In this document: positions 44,163 through 52,662 of the stretch, piece by piece
Position numbering within the stretch: the first letter of the stretch is position 1
Layout: every line of letters starts with the position of its first letter
Assembly: GCF_002871795.1 (NCBI RefSeq)
Contig: NZ_PNHL01000004.1
Span: 62,001-126,000, forward strand
From: Brachybacterium sp. UMB0905
Lineage (GTDB): Bacteria; Actinomycetota; Actinomycetes; Actinomycetales; Dermabacteraceae
Reading direction: 5' to 3'
DNA: 64,000 nucleotides
Program-made: the position numbers and the translations under genes
The notes under the pieces: model-generated
Databases searched by the model: none
The model's input: only the letters and a program-made list of their open reading frames with translations
What the model was told of the DNA's origin: nothing

Positions 44163-45403
44163 CCCCGTACCGCACGCCCCATCGGACCGGAGCCCCGGCT
44201 CTGCGCCCGATGCCGCGCCGGGCCCTCCTGGCGCTGCTGCCCATGGGTGCGCTCGCCGCCTGCACCGGCGATGACGAGGAGCCCGCGCCGCAGGAGCCGG
44301 GCGGAGCGGAGCTCTCGAGCCCGCCCGCGGACCTCGCCCCGGACCCGGTGGAGGTCCACGAGCGCGCCGAGGTGGTGGACTTCTCCACCCTCAGCGTTCC
44401 GCTCGAGATGGAGCCGATGATCGTGGTGGACCCCGGCTGGAGCGCCACCCCGCTCTGCCTGGGCGGGCACTTGCTGGGATACGCGAACGCCGAGGATCGC
44501 CTGCAGTTCACCGCGGTGAAGCAGGACGGCACCGTGCTGTGGACGGCCGAGCGCCCCCTGGGCTGCACCGCGGCGGCGCTCACTCGGGACGGCGACCGCC
44601 CCGTGGCGGTGCTCGCCTCCGTGGATGAGAGCACCGACGGGGAGCTGATCAGCGTCCTTGCCGGCTACGACGTGCGCACCGGCGCCCAGCTGTGGACCGG
44701 CGTGGCCGGGGCCGTGACCGGGCCGGGCCTGGTGATCGGCGAGCCCGGCTCCCGCGCGGTGCTCGACGCCGGCTCGGGATCGCGGCGCCTGGCCGAAGAG
44801 GACCTCGACGGCGGGCGGATCCTCGCCGAGCACGCCGGGACCATCCTGCACACCGCAGGTCAGGAGCTCGTGGCACTCGGCCCCGATGACGCTGAGCTGT
44901 GGCGGATCGACCTACCGGGCGGCCTCGAAGCGGCCGCCGCATGGGTACCGCGCGAGATCGACTCCGCGACCGGCTGGGCCGTGGTGACCGACGACGACGC
45001 GGCCGGCACCGTGGTGGACTTGGCCGACGGCACGATCCGCGCCGAGAAGGCCGATGCGGTGGCCCGCGACCATGTCATGGAGGTGACGGTCGTCGCCGCC
45101 GGGCCGCTCGTGCGGGGCCTGGACGCGGAGGGCGAGGAGCTGTGGCGCCACCAGGACCCCGAGCCGCTGGCCTTCCTCACCGCCGGGGAGCGCCTGGTCT
45201 ACGCCGTGCGGCCGCAGGAGGGCACGCTCGTGGTGCTGGATAGCAAACAGGGCACCATGGTCCACCCCTACGACGTGGACAAGGACGCGCCTCTCGCGGT
45301 GCCCGAGCTGTTCACCGCGGACTCCGCCGCCGCCATCCGGGTGGATGACGAGGCGCGCTACCTGGTCACCACCGAGTTCGACCCGGACTTCGGGACCCGC
45401 TGA
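44159..45403 (+). CDS. Lipoprotein with PQQ-like beta-propeller
   Basis: 414 residues. An arginine-containing signal (MPRRALLALLPMGALAAC) ends with a lipobox Cys near residue 35. The mature protein shows repeated blades such as TVLWTAERPLGCTAAALTRD, DVRTGAQLWTGVAGAVTGPG and DAELWRIDLPGGLEAAAAWV, the pattern of PQQ-binding-like propellers. It is the third gene of the DsbA-CcdA operon, so it may be a client or scaffold of that redox pair. Cofactor binding is not shown by the sequence. Confidence 0.82.
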   Translation: MTPYRTPHRTGAPALRPMPRRALLALLPMGALAACTGDDEEPAPQEPGGAELSSPPADLAPDPVEVHERAEVVDFSTLSVPLEMEPMIVVDPGWSATPLCLGGHLLGYANAEDRLQFTAVKQDGTVLWTAERPLGCTAAALTRDGDRPVAVLASVDESTDGELISVLAGYDVRTGAQLWTGVAGAVTGPGLVIGEPGSRAVLDAGSGSRRLAEEDLDGGRILAEHAGTILHTAGQELVALGPDDAELWRIDLPGGLEAAAAWVPREIDSATGWAVVTDDDAAGTVVDLADGTIRAEKADAVARDHVMEVTVVAAGPLVRGLDAEGEELWRHQDPEPLAFLTAGERLVYAVRPQEGTLVVLDSKQGTMVHPYDVDKDAPLAVPELFTADSAAAIRVDDEARYLVTTEFDPDFGTR

Positions 45404-45543
45404 GGGGTGTTGGGGTCTGCTGAGAGGTTCCGGGACCCGCTGAGAGGTGGGGAGTGGGCCGACGAGGCGCGGACTCGCTCAGCTCGTGGCTCAGCGTGTG
45501 CCCCAGCGCGCGGCCCCGCTCACCGCTCGGCGCGCGACTCCGC

Positions 45544-45930
45544 TCACGGCTCGTCTCGCGGCTCGTCCTCGTCGCTCAGGCACTCGCGCAGCAGCGCCAG
45601 ATCCTCCCGATCCATACGGCGCAGCAGCCGCGTGAACACCTTGCGGTGATCCGGGGAGTCCACGAGCGCCTGCTCCATGGCCCGCGCCGCATACTCGCAG
45701 CGCGTGTACTGCGCCGAATGCAGGGCGCTGCGCCCCTCATGCCGATTCAGCGTCAGGCCCTTGCGCTCCAGGTTCGCCAGCACCGTTGCGATCGTCGTAT
45801 AGGCGTGATGGCCGCCGAGCGCCGCGATGAGGTCCCGCACCGTGAGGTCATCACGATCCCACAGCACCTCCATCACCTGCCGTTCAAGGGCGCCGAGCGG
45901 CACATGGACCGGAGACTTCGTGGTGCTCAT
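45544..45930 (-). CDS. blaI: BlaI/MecI-family repressor
   Basis: 128 residues. LGALERQVMEVLWDRDDLTV followed by LGGHHAYTTIATVLANLERK is the winged helix of the BlaI/MecI/CopY family, and the C-terminal dimerisation helix ends LLRECLSDEDE. No BlaR-type sensor protease is adjacent. The palindrome at 46020-46040, 90 bp upstream, is the likely auto-operator, and a matching site precedes the DsbA-CcdA operon. It is divergent from the SMR genes, which it may also control. Confidence 0.9.
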   Translation of the reverse strand: MSTTKSPVHVPLGALERQVMEVLWDRDDLTVRDLIAALGGHHAYTTIATVLANLERKGLTLNRHEGRSALHSAQYTRCEYAARAMEQALVDSPDHRKVFTRLLRRMDREDLALLRECLSDEDEPRDEP

Positions 45931-46019
45931 ACCGAGACCTCCTGGCGGGCGCTCTCGCCGGTCATCGCCGGCGATCTGCGTCGCTGGCCTGCACGGGCGG
46001 TATGCGCCGCCAGCTTCTG

Positions 46020-46040
46020 TCGACTATTGAGCATAGTCGA
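46020..46040. promoter_or_regulatory. Palindrome TCGACTAT-N5-ATAGTCGA between blaI and the SMR genes
   Basis: A perfect 8-bp inverted repeat around TGAGC. Its ACTAT-N5-ATAGT core equals that at 42520-42536. Position in the divergent promoter region of blaI fits an autoregulatory operator. Confidence 0.65.
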
Positions 46041-46117
46041 GCAGTGGGGGAGGTGTCAGCGCCGACCGTGACCTGGAGGATAGGATCCTCGCCGTTATCC
46101 CGCGCAGGAGGAGAGCT

Positions 46118-46540
46118 GTGACCATGTGGCTGCTGCTGCTCGGAGCGATCCTCACGGAGGCCGCGGCGACCCTGTCATTGCGCGGAGCACTGGACCACCC
46201 GGGGCTGTATGTCGTCGTCGTCACCGGGTACCTCGCCTCCTATGGGCTGCTCGTGCAGGTGCTGCGCCGCGGAATGGGCCTGGGGGTCGCCTATGGCATC
46301 TGGGGCGCTTGCGGCGTGGTGCTCACCGCAGTGCTGTCCGCGCTGCTGTTCGGCGAGATGCTCACAGCCCTGAAGATCACGGGGATCGTGCTGGTCGCGG
46401 CCGGGGTGGTGCTCGTCGAGCTCGGGGCCGTGCGCGCTGCTCCCCAGGCGGCACCGGTGCCAGCTGCCGTCCCGGCGACCGCAGGTCCGGCGGCCCCGGG
46501 GCATACCGCCCCGCGTCGCACCCGGGAGCGCGACGCATGA
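46118..46540 (+). CDS. SMR-family transporter subunit, longer partner
   Basis: 140 residues from GTG 46118, with GGAGGAGA upstream. Four membrane helices; E14 (GAILTEAAATLS) is the proton/drug-coupling Glu, and VAYGIWGACGVVLTAVLSAL is the SMR signature. A 35-residue Ala/Pro-rich tail follows the fourth helix. It overlaps a second SMR gene by 4 bp; such pairs (EbrAB, YkkCD type) form heterodimers and export cations or guanidinium-like compounds. Confidence 0.9.
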   Translation: MTMWLLLLGAILTEAAATLSLRGALDHPGLYVVVVTGYLASYGLLVQVLRRGMGLGVAYGIWGACGVVLTAVLSALLFGEMLTALKITGIVLVAAGVVLVELGAVRAAPQAAPVPAAVPATAGPAAPGHTAPRRTRERDA

Positions 46541-46860
46541 GCGCCTGGCTGCTGCTGCTCGGCGCAGTCCTCGCCGAGGTCATCGGCACCCTGTCGCTGC
46601 GGGCCGCCGCCCACGGCGCCCGCCGCTGGTACGTCGTGGTCGCGGGCGGCTACGTCGTCGCGTTCGTCCTGCTGTCCGGGGCCCTCGCCGCGGGGATGCC
46701 CCTCGGCGTGGCCTACGGGATCTGGATCGCTCTCGGGATCACCCTGACCGCTCTGGCCTCCCGCGTCCTGTTTCGAGAGCCTCTCACTCCGCTCATGCTC
46801 AGCGGGATGGGACTGATCGCGGTGGGGGTGCTGCTGATCGAGATCGGCGGCACCGTCTGA
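46537..46860 (+). CDS. SMR-family transporter subunit, shorter partner
   Basis: 107 residues, the standard SMR length. Four helices, E14 (GAVLAEVIGTLS), and GVAYGIWIALGITLTALASR match the family. Together with the overlapping upstream gene it should form an antiparallel heterodimer. BlaI is divergent and may repress both. Confidence 0.92.
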   Translation: MSAWLLLLGAVLAEVIGTLSLRAAAHGARRWYVVVAGGYVVAFVLLSGALAAGMPLGVAYGIWIALGITLTALASRVLFREPLTPLMLSGMGLIAVGVLLIEIGGTV

Positions 46861-46917
46861 GACGCCGCCGGAGAAAGAGCGGTACTGCCTGAAGATCACC
46901 GGCGCGGCCTGAGAGAT

Positions 46918-46934
46918 GGTTGCCACAGGTTGCC
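46918..46934. promoter_or_regulatory. Direct repeat GGTTGCC-ACA-GGTTGCC upstream of lacI-type gene
   Basis: Two 7-bp copies separated by 3 bp, 76 bp upstream of the regulator start. The same heptamer, or its complement, occurs upstream of uxaC (GGCAACC, 48066-48072) and of the FGGY kinase (52499-52505). It is a candidate half-site for the LacI-type protein. Confidence 0.45.
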
Positions 46935-47009
46935 GTTAGAGTGCGACCCTATCGGTGCGCGCAAAAGCGCCCGCCGACCAGCTGGCCGCCACCGCCGGGA
47001 GGAGACCCG

Positions 47010-48014
47010 ATGAGCCGTAAGCGCGTAACCATCTATGACGTCGCCACGCAGGCAGGTGTCGCTCCCTCCACGGTCTCTCGCGCTTTCTCCCGCCCCGGCC
47101 GCGTCAGCGCCGCCACCCACGCCAAGGTCATGGCTGCGGCCAAGGTCCTCGGGTACCGCACCGACGCGCCCCCGTCCCAAGAGCGCACCCACCGCCACCA
47201 CCGCCTCGGCATCGAGGTCGCCGACCTCACCAATCCCTACTTCGCCGAACTGGTCTCCGGCATGCAGGAGGCCGCCCACGAGCTCGAATACCTGCTGCTG
47301 CTGCTGGACACCGTGGAGGATGAGGCGCGCGAGCGCACGAGCCTCGAAAGCGCCGTGAACGTCGTGGACGGCCTCGTGCTCTCTGGCACCCGACTGTCCG
47401 ACGCCGCCCTGAACCACCTGACCAAACGCATCCCCGTCGTGGTCATGAACCGGCGGGTGGCCGGACTGGACTCCGTCACCCCGGACTTCGAGCACGGCAT
47501 GTCCCAAGCCATCGCCCACCTCGACGAGAACGGGCTGCGGACCATCACCTATGTGGCCGGCCCCGTGAACTCCTGGTCCGACGGGGAGCGGTGGCGCGCC
47601 GCTCGCGACGCCGCCCGCCATCACGGCCTGCCCATCCAGCGCCACGGCCCCTTCGCCCCCACCATCGCCGGCGGTGAGCAGGCCTTCGAGGAGCTGCGAG
47701 ACACCCTCCCGCATGCCGTGATCTGCTACAACGACCTCATCGCCTTCGGGTTCCTGGTCGCCGCGCTGCGCGTCGGGATCCGCGTGCCCGGGCAGCTGTC
47801 GGTCATAGGGCACGACGACATCCAGCTCGCCCGCCTGATCGGCGGAGGGCTGACCACCATCGTCAGCCCCAAGCGCGCCCAGGGCCGCGCCGCCGTGGAG
47901 CGTTTGGTGCGCCGCATCGAGAACCCGTCGGCCCACCGCACCCCCGTGGAGGGGTCCCTGCCGGTGCGCCTCATGCCGCGCGGCACCACCGGCCCGCGCG
48001 AAGATGCCCGGTAG
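47010..48014 (+). CDS. LacI-family regulator of hexuronate genes
   Basis: 334 residues from ATG 47010 with GGGAGGAG upstream. The start VTIYDVATQAGVAPSTVSRA is the LacI helix-turn-helix with hinge region to about residue 60, and the sugar-binding domain follows (GIEVADLTNPYFAELVSGMQ, then VIGHDDIQLARLIGGGLTTI). It precedes uxaC by 96 bp on the same strand, which suggests that it responds to a hexuronate or a product. Confidence 0.92.
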   Translation: MSRKRVTIYDVATQAGVAPSTVSRAFSRPGRVSAATHAKVMAAAKVLGYRTDAPPSQERTHRHHRLGIEVADLTNPYFAELVSGMQEAAHELEYLLLLLDTVEDEARERTSLESAVNVVDGLVLSGTRLSDAALNHLTKRIPVVVMNRRVAGLDSVTPDFEHGMSQAIAHLDENGLRTITYVAGPVNSWSDGERWRAARDAARHHGLPIQRHGPFAPTIAGGEQAFEELRDTLPHAVICYNDLIAFGFLVAALRVGIRVPGQLSVIGHDDIQLARLIGGGLTTIVSPKRAQGRAAVERLVRRIENPSAHRTPVEGSLPVRLMPRGTTGPREDAR

Positions 48015-48110
48015 TCCGGGGTCGTCTCGGATAGTTCGGGACGCCGCGGAAACGCGGCAATTGCGGGCAACCAGCCCTGCGCGCGAGCCCGCATTGCGAG
48101 GATGGGCCCC

Positions 48111-49553
48111 ATGAGCAACGACGCCTTCACTCCGCATCCCGATCGACTGCTGCCCGCCGATCCCGCTGTGCGGGACATCGCGCGCGGCCTCTATCAGCTG
48201 CAGAAGGACCAGCCGATCGTCTCCCCGCACGGCCACGTGGATCCGCGGCTGCTGCTGGACGATGAGCCGTTCCGTGACCCCACCTCGCTGTTCATCACCC
48301 CCGACCACTACGTCAACCGCCTCATGCACGCCCGCGGCGTGGACCTCGCAGACCTCGGCGTGGGACAGGCGCCTCTGGACGATCAGGCCTCCCGCCGTGC
48401 CTGGCATCTGCTGGCCGAGCACTGGCACGCCTACGCCGGCACCCCCTCGCGCTACTGGATGGAGCACGAGTTCGCCGAGGTGTTCGGGCTGACGACCGTG
48501 CTCAGTCCCCGCACCGCCGATGCGATGTACGACGCGATCGCCGAGCAGCTCGCCCAGCCCGAGTTCCGGCCCCGCGCCCTGTTCGACCGCTTCGGCATCG
48601 AGGTGCTCGCCACCACCGATGACCCGGTGGATGACCTGGCCCCGCATGATGCGCTGGCCGCCGATGACTCCTTCACCGGCCGCGTCATCCCCACGTTCCG
48701 GCCCGACCGCTACCTCGAGCCCGCCCGCGCCGATTTCCGTGAGCTGACCGATGCGCTCGGCGAGGCCGCCGACGTGGACACCAGCACCTATGACGGCCAC
48801 CTCGAGGCCATGCGCGTGCGCCGCCTGTACTTCCGCGACCACGGCGCCGTCTCCTCCGACCACTCCCACCTCGACCCCGGCACACAGCGGCTGGACCTCG
48901 AGGACGCCCGGCGCCTCTACGCGAGCGCACGCAGCGGACAGATCGCTGAGACCGACGCGGTCGCGCTGCGCCGCCACCTGCTGGCCGACCAGGCGCGCCT
49001 GGCCGCCGAGGACGGCCTGGTCATGACGCTGCACCCGGCGGTCTCCCGCAACCACAGCGACGCCATGCTCGAGCAGTTCGGCGCCGACATCGGCTTCGAC
49101 ATCCCCGTCGCCGTGGACTACGTGAACCACCTCCGGCCGGTCCTGAACGACGTCGGCCATGCGGAGAACTTCCGCCTGGTCCTGTTCACGATCGACGAGA
49201 CCGTCCTGTCCCGCGAGGTCGCGCCGCTGGCCGGGGTGTACCCCTCGGTGTTCGCCGGTGCCCCCTGGTGGTTCATCGATGCGCCCGATGCAATCCTGCG
49301 CTACCGCCGAGCCGTCTCCGAGACCATCGGCTACACCCGCACCAGCGGCTTCATCGACGACACTCGCGCGTTCTGCTCCATCCCCGCGCGGCACGACATG
49401 GCCCGCCGCCTGGACGCCCACCATCTCGCGGGGCTGGTCGCCGAGCATCGCATCCGCCTCGAGGATGCCGAGCAGCTCGCCGCCACCCTGCCCGTCCAGC
49501 AGCCGCGCGAGGTGTTCCGCCTCGACGCCGTGACGACGAAGGAGAAGGCCTGA
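48111..49553 (+). CDS. uxaC: Glucuronate isomerase
   Basis: 480 residues. PIVSPHGHVDPRLLLDDEPF with the metal-binding His pair, PDHYVNRLMHARGV, LATTDDPVDDL and TLHPAVSRNHSD are UxaC signatures. It converts D-glucuronate to D-fructuronate (and galacturonate to tagaturonate). ATG 48111 is preferred to 48102 because GAGG lies 9 nt upstream of it. The stop overlaps the start of the dehydrogenase gene (TGATG). Confidence 0.95.
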   Translation: MSNDAFTPHPDRLLPADPAVRDIARGLYQLQKDQPIVSPHGHVDPRLLLDDEPFRDPTSLFITPDHYVNRLMHARGVDLADLGVGQAPLDDQASRRAWHLLAEHWHAYAGTPSRYWMEHEFAEVFGLTTVLSPRTADAMYDAIAEQLAQPEFRPRALFDRFGIEVLATTDDPVDDLAPHDALAADDSFTGRVIPTFRPDRYLEPARADFRELTDALGEAADVDTSTYDGHLEAMRVRRLYFRDHGAVSSDHSHLDPGTQRLDLEDARRLYASARSGQIAETDAVALRRHLLADQARLAAEDGLVMTLHPAVSRNHSDAMLEQFGADIGFDIPVAVDYVNHLRPVLNDVGHAENFRLVLFTIDETVLSREVAPLAGVYPSVFAGAPWWFIDAPDAILRYRRAVSETIGYTRTSGFIDDTRAFCSIPARHDMARRLDAHHLAGLVAEHRIRLEDAEQLAATLPVQQPREVFRLDAVTTKEKA

Positions 49554-50824
49554 TGAACGCCCCCGCCCCGTCCGATGAGGGCCGCCTGGTCCACCTGGGC
49601 ATCGGCAACTTCGCCCGCGCCCACACCCTCGCCGCGACCGCCGCGGCTGGCGGCTGGTCCGTCGTCGCCTTCACCGGCCGCTCCGCCCGCATGGCCGATC
49701 TGCTGAACGCCCAGGACGGGCGCTATGGGCTGATCGTGCGCGGCGCCGAGGGGGATGAGGTTTCGCTGATCGACGTGATCGACGAGGTCCACCCCGCGGG
49801 CGACATCGACACCCTCGTGGCCCTGCTCGCCGACCCCTTCACGGCCGTGGTCACTCTGACCATCACCGAGAAGGGCTACGCCGCCGGCTCCGACCCGGAG
49901 AGCTCTGCCCCCGCGCGCATTGCGCTCGGGCTGAAGGCGCGCCGTGAAGCCGGGGTGGAGGAGCCGATCGCCCTGGTCAGCTGCGACAACCTGACGGGCA
50001 ATGGGCAGGTGCTGCGCGAGGCCGTGCTCGCTGCCTGCGATGAGCCCACCCGCGCCTGGTTCGACGAGCACGTCGACGTCATCTCCACCATGGTGGACCG
50101 CATCACCCCGAGCGCCGATGACGCGGCCGCCGAGGTGGTGCGCGAGCAGACCGGTTTCGTCGACGCTGCGCCGGTGGTCACCGAGCCGTTCACCGAGTGG
50201 GTCATCGAGGACCGTTTCCGCGGCCGCCGCCCCGCCTGGGAGAAGGCCGGGGCGCAGCTGACCGACGACGTCGAGGTCTATGAGCTGCGCAAGCTGCGGC
50301 TGCTCAACGGCGCCCACAGCCTCATGGCCTACGCCGGGCAGGTGGCGGGCGTGGAGCGCGTCGACGAAGCGATCGCCCATCGCGAGGTCCGCGCCCTGGT
50401 GGAGAAGCTATGGGAAGAGGCCCGCCAGACCCTGCCACTGCCGACCGCGGAGCTCGATGCCTACACCGCGGCGCTTGAGGAGCGGTTCCGCAACCCGCGG
50501 CTCGCCGATCAGCTGATTCGCATCGCCGCTGATGGGTCGGCGAAGCTGCCGGTGCGGGCACTGCCCGTGATCGCCGAGCTCGGTGGGCCGGAGCAGTCGC
50601 CGGGGGAGACCGCCGCCGTGGCCTCGTGGACCAGCTGGGTCACGCAGCGGGCGCGCGACGGCCATGAGATCGCCGACCCGCAGGGCGAAGCGATCGCTGC
50701 CGCCGCGGGGCGCGAGGAGGACCGCGAGCGCGTGGTGGCGCTGCTGGACCTCCTGGGCGTTGCGTCCGACGACCCCCTGGTGGACGCCGTCCTCGCCGAG
50801 GAGCCGCGCCTGCCGCGAGGGTGA
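49553..50824 (+). CDS. Mannitol dehydrogenase-family enzyme (probable fructuronate reductase)
   Basis: 423 residues. VHLGIGNFARAHTLAATAAA is the Rossmann start of the family, VVTLTITEKGY and SCDNLTGNG are conserved, and the C-terminal domain has KLRLLNGAHSLMAYAGQVAG with the catalytic Lys-Asn-His set. Directly after uxaC the most likely reaction is NADH reduction of fructuronate to mannonate (UxuB). Mannitol or arabitol dehydrogenase cannot be excluded by sequence. No mannonate dehydratase gene is in the window. Confidence 0.88.
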   Translation: MNAPAPSDEGRLVHLGIGNFARAHTLAATAAAGGWSVVAFTGRSARMADLLNAQDGRYGLIVRGAEGDEVSLIDVIDEVHPAGDIDTLVALLADPFTAVVTLTITEKGYAAGSDPESSAPARIALGLKARREAGVEEPIALVSCDNLTGNGQVLREAVLAACDEPTRAWFDEHVDVISTMVDRITPSADDAAAEVVREQTGFVDAAPVVTEPFTEWVIEDRFRGRRPAWEKAGAQLTDDVEVYELRKLRLLNGAHSLMAYAGQVAGVERVDEAIAHREVRALVEKLWEEARQTLPLPTAELDAYTAALEERFRNPRLADQLIRIAADGSAKLPVRALPVIAELGGPEQSPGETAAVASWTSWVTQRARDGHEIADPQGEAIAAAAGREEDRERVVALLDLLGVASDDPLVDAVLAEEPRLPRG

Positions 50825-50854
50825 GGAGGCGCCTGCCGCCCTCAACCTGATGCG

Positions 50855-50902
50855 CGTTTTCGGGTGCTGCGTACCAGTTTTGGTACGCAGCACCCGAAAA
50901 CG
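50855..50902. terminator. Long palindrome, family copy 2 (22-bp perfect arms)
   Basis: Arms 50855-50876 and 50881-50902 are perfectly complementary with a GTTT loop. It lies between convergent genes (ends 50824 and 50932) and can serve as a terminator for both. The core CTGCGTACCAGT and GGTACGCAG is shared with 2739-2782. Confidence 0.88.
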
Positions 50903-50931
50903 TGCGGGGGTGGGCGTACCCTGCCCCGCGC

Positions 50932-52422
50932 TCAGGCGAGGTTGGCCAGGGCTTCGAAGCGTTCGAGGCGTTCGCGGTAGTAGTCCTGGTGCGCGGCCAC
51001 CGGCTCCACATGCCGCAGCACGGGCGCCTCGGCCACGGCCTGCTCTGGCGCGGCCTGCTCGAGGGCCAGGACGGCGGCGCCGCGCATGGTGGAGCGGGAG
51101 ATCGCCACGTGGTCGATCGGCGCGCCGAGCGCATCGGACAGCAGGTGCAGCCACGCCGGCACCACACCGGTCATGCCGCCGGAGAGCACGATCCGCTCCG
51201 GCTCACCACCGGCCTCGCGCATCTGGTCGGCGATGCGCAGGAAGCTCAGCGCCACGCCCTCCATCGCCCCGCGCAGCATGTCCTGCCAGGTAGTGGAGGC
51301 GCTGATGTTCGCCATCACCGCCCGGGCGCCGCCCCGCCACTTCGTGCCCCGCTCCCCGGAGAGGAACGGCACCACGAGCGGCGTCCCGGCCAACGGCGGC
51401 GCGGAGAAGAGGGTCTGCGTATCCAGGGTCTCGATCTCGTAGGGCATCCCCAGCTGCTGGCGGCACCAGTCCAGCACGCGCCCGCAGTCGCTCATCGCCG
51501 AGCCCACGAGCGTGCGCTGCTGATCCACCCGGTAGGCCCACAGCCCGGAGGGTAGGGTGGGGATCTCGGTGTTCAGCAGCTGCCGGATCGCCCCGGAGGT
51601 CGCGGTGGAGATGCCCCAGGTCCCCGGACCCAGCGCCCCGATGCCCAGGTTCGCAGCCAGGCCATCGCCCACCACCGGGACCCACACGGCCTGCTCCAGC
51701 TGCGGGAACCGCGCGGCGAGCGGCGTTCCGCTCACCGGCACAGCGTCCGACGGATCCATCGACCGCCCCATCATGTCCTCGCTGATGCCCACCGCATCCA
51801 ACAGCTCGGGCACGTAGTCCCCGCTGCGGCGGTCGATCATGCCCGACCAGGCCGCGGAGGCGGTGCCGAGCGCCGGCGTGCCCAGCAGCTGCGCGGCGAT
51901 GTACTCCCCGAGCGCCATGAACCGCGCGGTGCGCGCGAACACCTCGGGGTGCTCCTCGCGCAGCCACGCGATCCGCGGCGCGGTGTAGCTCGAGTGCAGA
52001 CGTGCCCCGGTGCGCTCATGCAGCTGTTCCACATCCAGCTGCTCGGCGAGCGCGTCAACCTGGTGCTGGCAGCGGGTGTCCGCGTAGGTGATGCAGGGGG
52101 TGAGGGCGCGGCCTGCCGCATCCACCGCAATGAGGGAGGAGGCGAAGGTGTCCACGCCGATGGCGAGCACCTGCCCCGGCAGATCCGTGCCGTGGAGCAC
52201 CGCCTCGAGAGCGGTGCGGACTTCGGCGACGACCTGGTCGGCGTCGATCGTGGAGGTGCCGTCATCAGCGCTTGTGAAGGTGTGCGTCTCCTTGTGCTGA
52301 AGCTTGCCGACCTCGCGTCCGCTGACGTCGTACACGGCGGCGCGGGTGCCGCCCGAGCCGATGTCGATCCCGACGACCAGCGGTCCCTGGGCGTCTTCGG
52401 AGGGGATGTTGAAGCGGGGCAT
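50932..52422 (-). CDS. FGGY-family carbohydrate kinase
   Basis: 496 residues. LVVGIDIGSGGTRAAVYDVS is the phosphate-binding start, ATSGAIRQLLNTEI sits in the central cleft, and IVLSGGMTGVVPAWLHLLSD is the second ATP motif. AIGVDTFASSLIAVDAAGRA resembles gluconokinases of the GntK/XylB group. The ATG has GCAGGAG upstream. It is convergent with the hexuronate dehydrogenase gene and carries a GGTTGCC site upstream, so it probably phosphorylates an aldonate or keto-sugar of the same route. Confidence 0.9.
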   Translation of the reverse strand: MPRFNIPSEDAQGPLVVGIDIGSGGTRAAVYDVSGREVGKLQHKETHTFTSADDGTSTIDADQVVAEVRTALEAVLHGTDLPGQVLAIGVDTFASSLIAVDAAGRALTPCITYADTRCQHQVDALAEQLDVEQLHERTGARLHSSYTAPRIAWLREEHPEVFARTARFMALGEYIAAQLLGTPALGTASAAWSGMIDRRSGDYVPELLDAVGISEDMMGRSMDPSDAVPVSGTPLAARFPQLEQAVWVPVVGDGLAANLGIGALGPGTWGISTATSGAIRQLLNTEIPTLPSGLWAYRVDQQRTLVGSAMSDCGRVLDWCRQQLGMPYEIETLDTQTLFSAPPLAGTPLVVPFLSGERGTKWRGGARAVMANISASTTWQDMLRGAMEGVALSFLRIADQMREAGGEPERIVLSGGMTGVVPAWLHLLSDALGAPIDHVAISRSTMRGAAVLALEQAAPEQAVAEAPVLRHVEPVAAHQDYYRERLERFEALANLA

Positions 52423-52662
52423 CGTCGTCTCCTGCTCGCGTTGCGGGTGTGCGCCCAGCATAGAAACGCCCTGCGAGTCGCGGCAGGGGCAGGCCACTGG
52501 TTGCCACGCCCCGCCCGCCACCACTTACCCCGGGCTACCGCGGGTGTCAGTGCCGTATCAGGCTTGAGACCCGCACTACGCCGGGGTAGGTGGTGGCGAT
52601 TGCTGGAGAGGGTGGGGCTGGGCCAGGCCTGGGAGCGGGCGGACGCGGGCAAAAAGCCAGCC
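52423..52662. other. Intergenic region with a GGTTGCC site
   Basis: No gene. GGTTGCC at 52499-52505 within CTGGTTGCCAC matches ATGGTTGCCAC upstream of the LacI-type gene in 10 of 11 positions. It lies 77 bp upstream of the kinase start (minus strand). Confidence 0.45.

Noticed and set aside
45404..45543. Degenerate GGGACCCGCTGAG repeats after the propeller lipoprotein gene
   Set aside because: Two or three imperfect copies near a stop codon; probably local duplication without a clear role.
38811..48014. Beta-lactam resistance locus around blaI
   Set aside because: No beta-lactamase, BlaR or penicillin-binding protein gene is present; the BlaI-type protein lies between redox and SMR genes.
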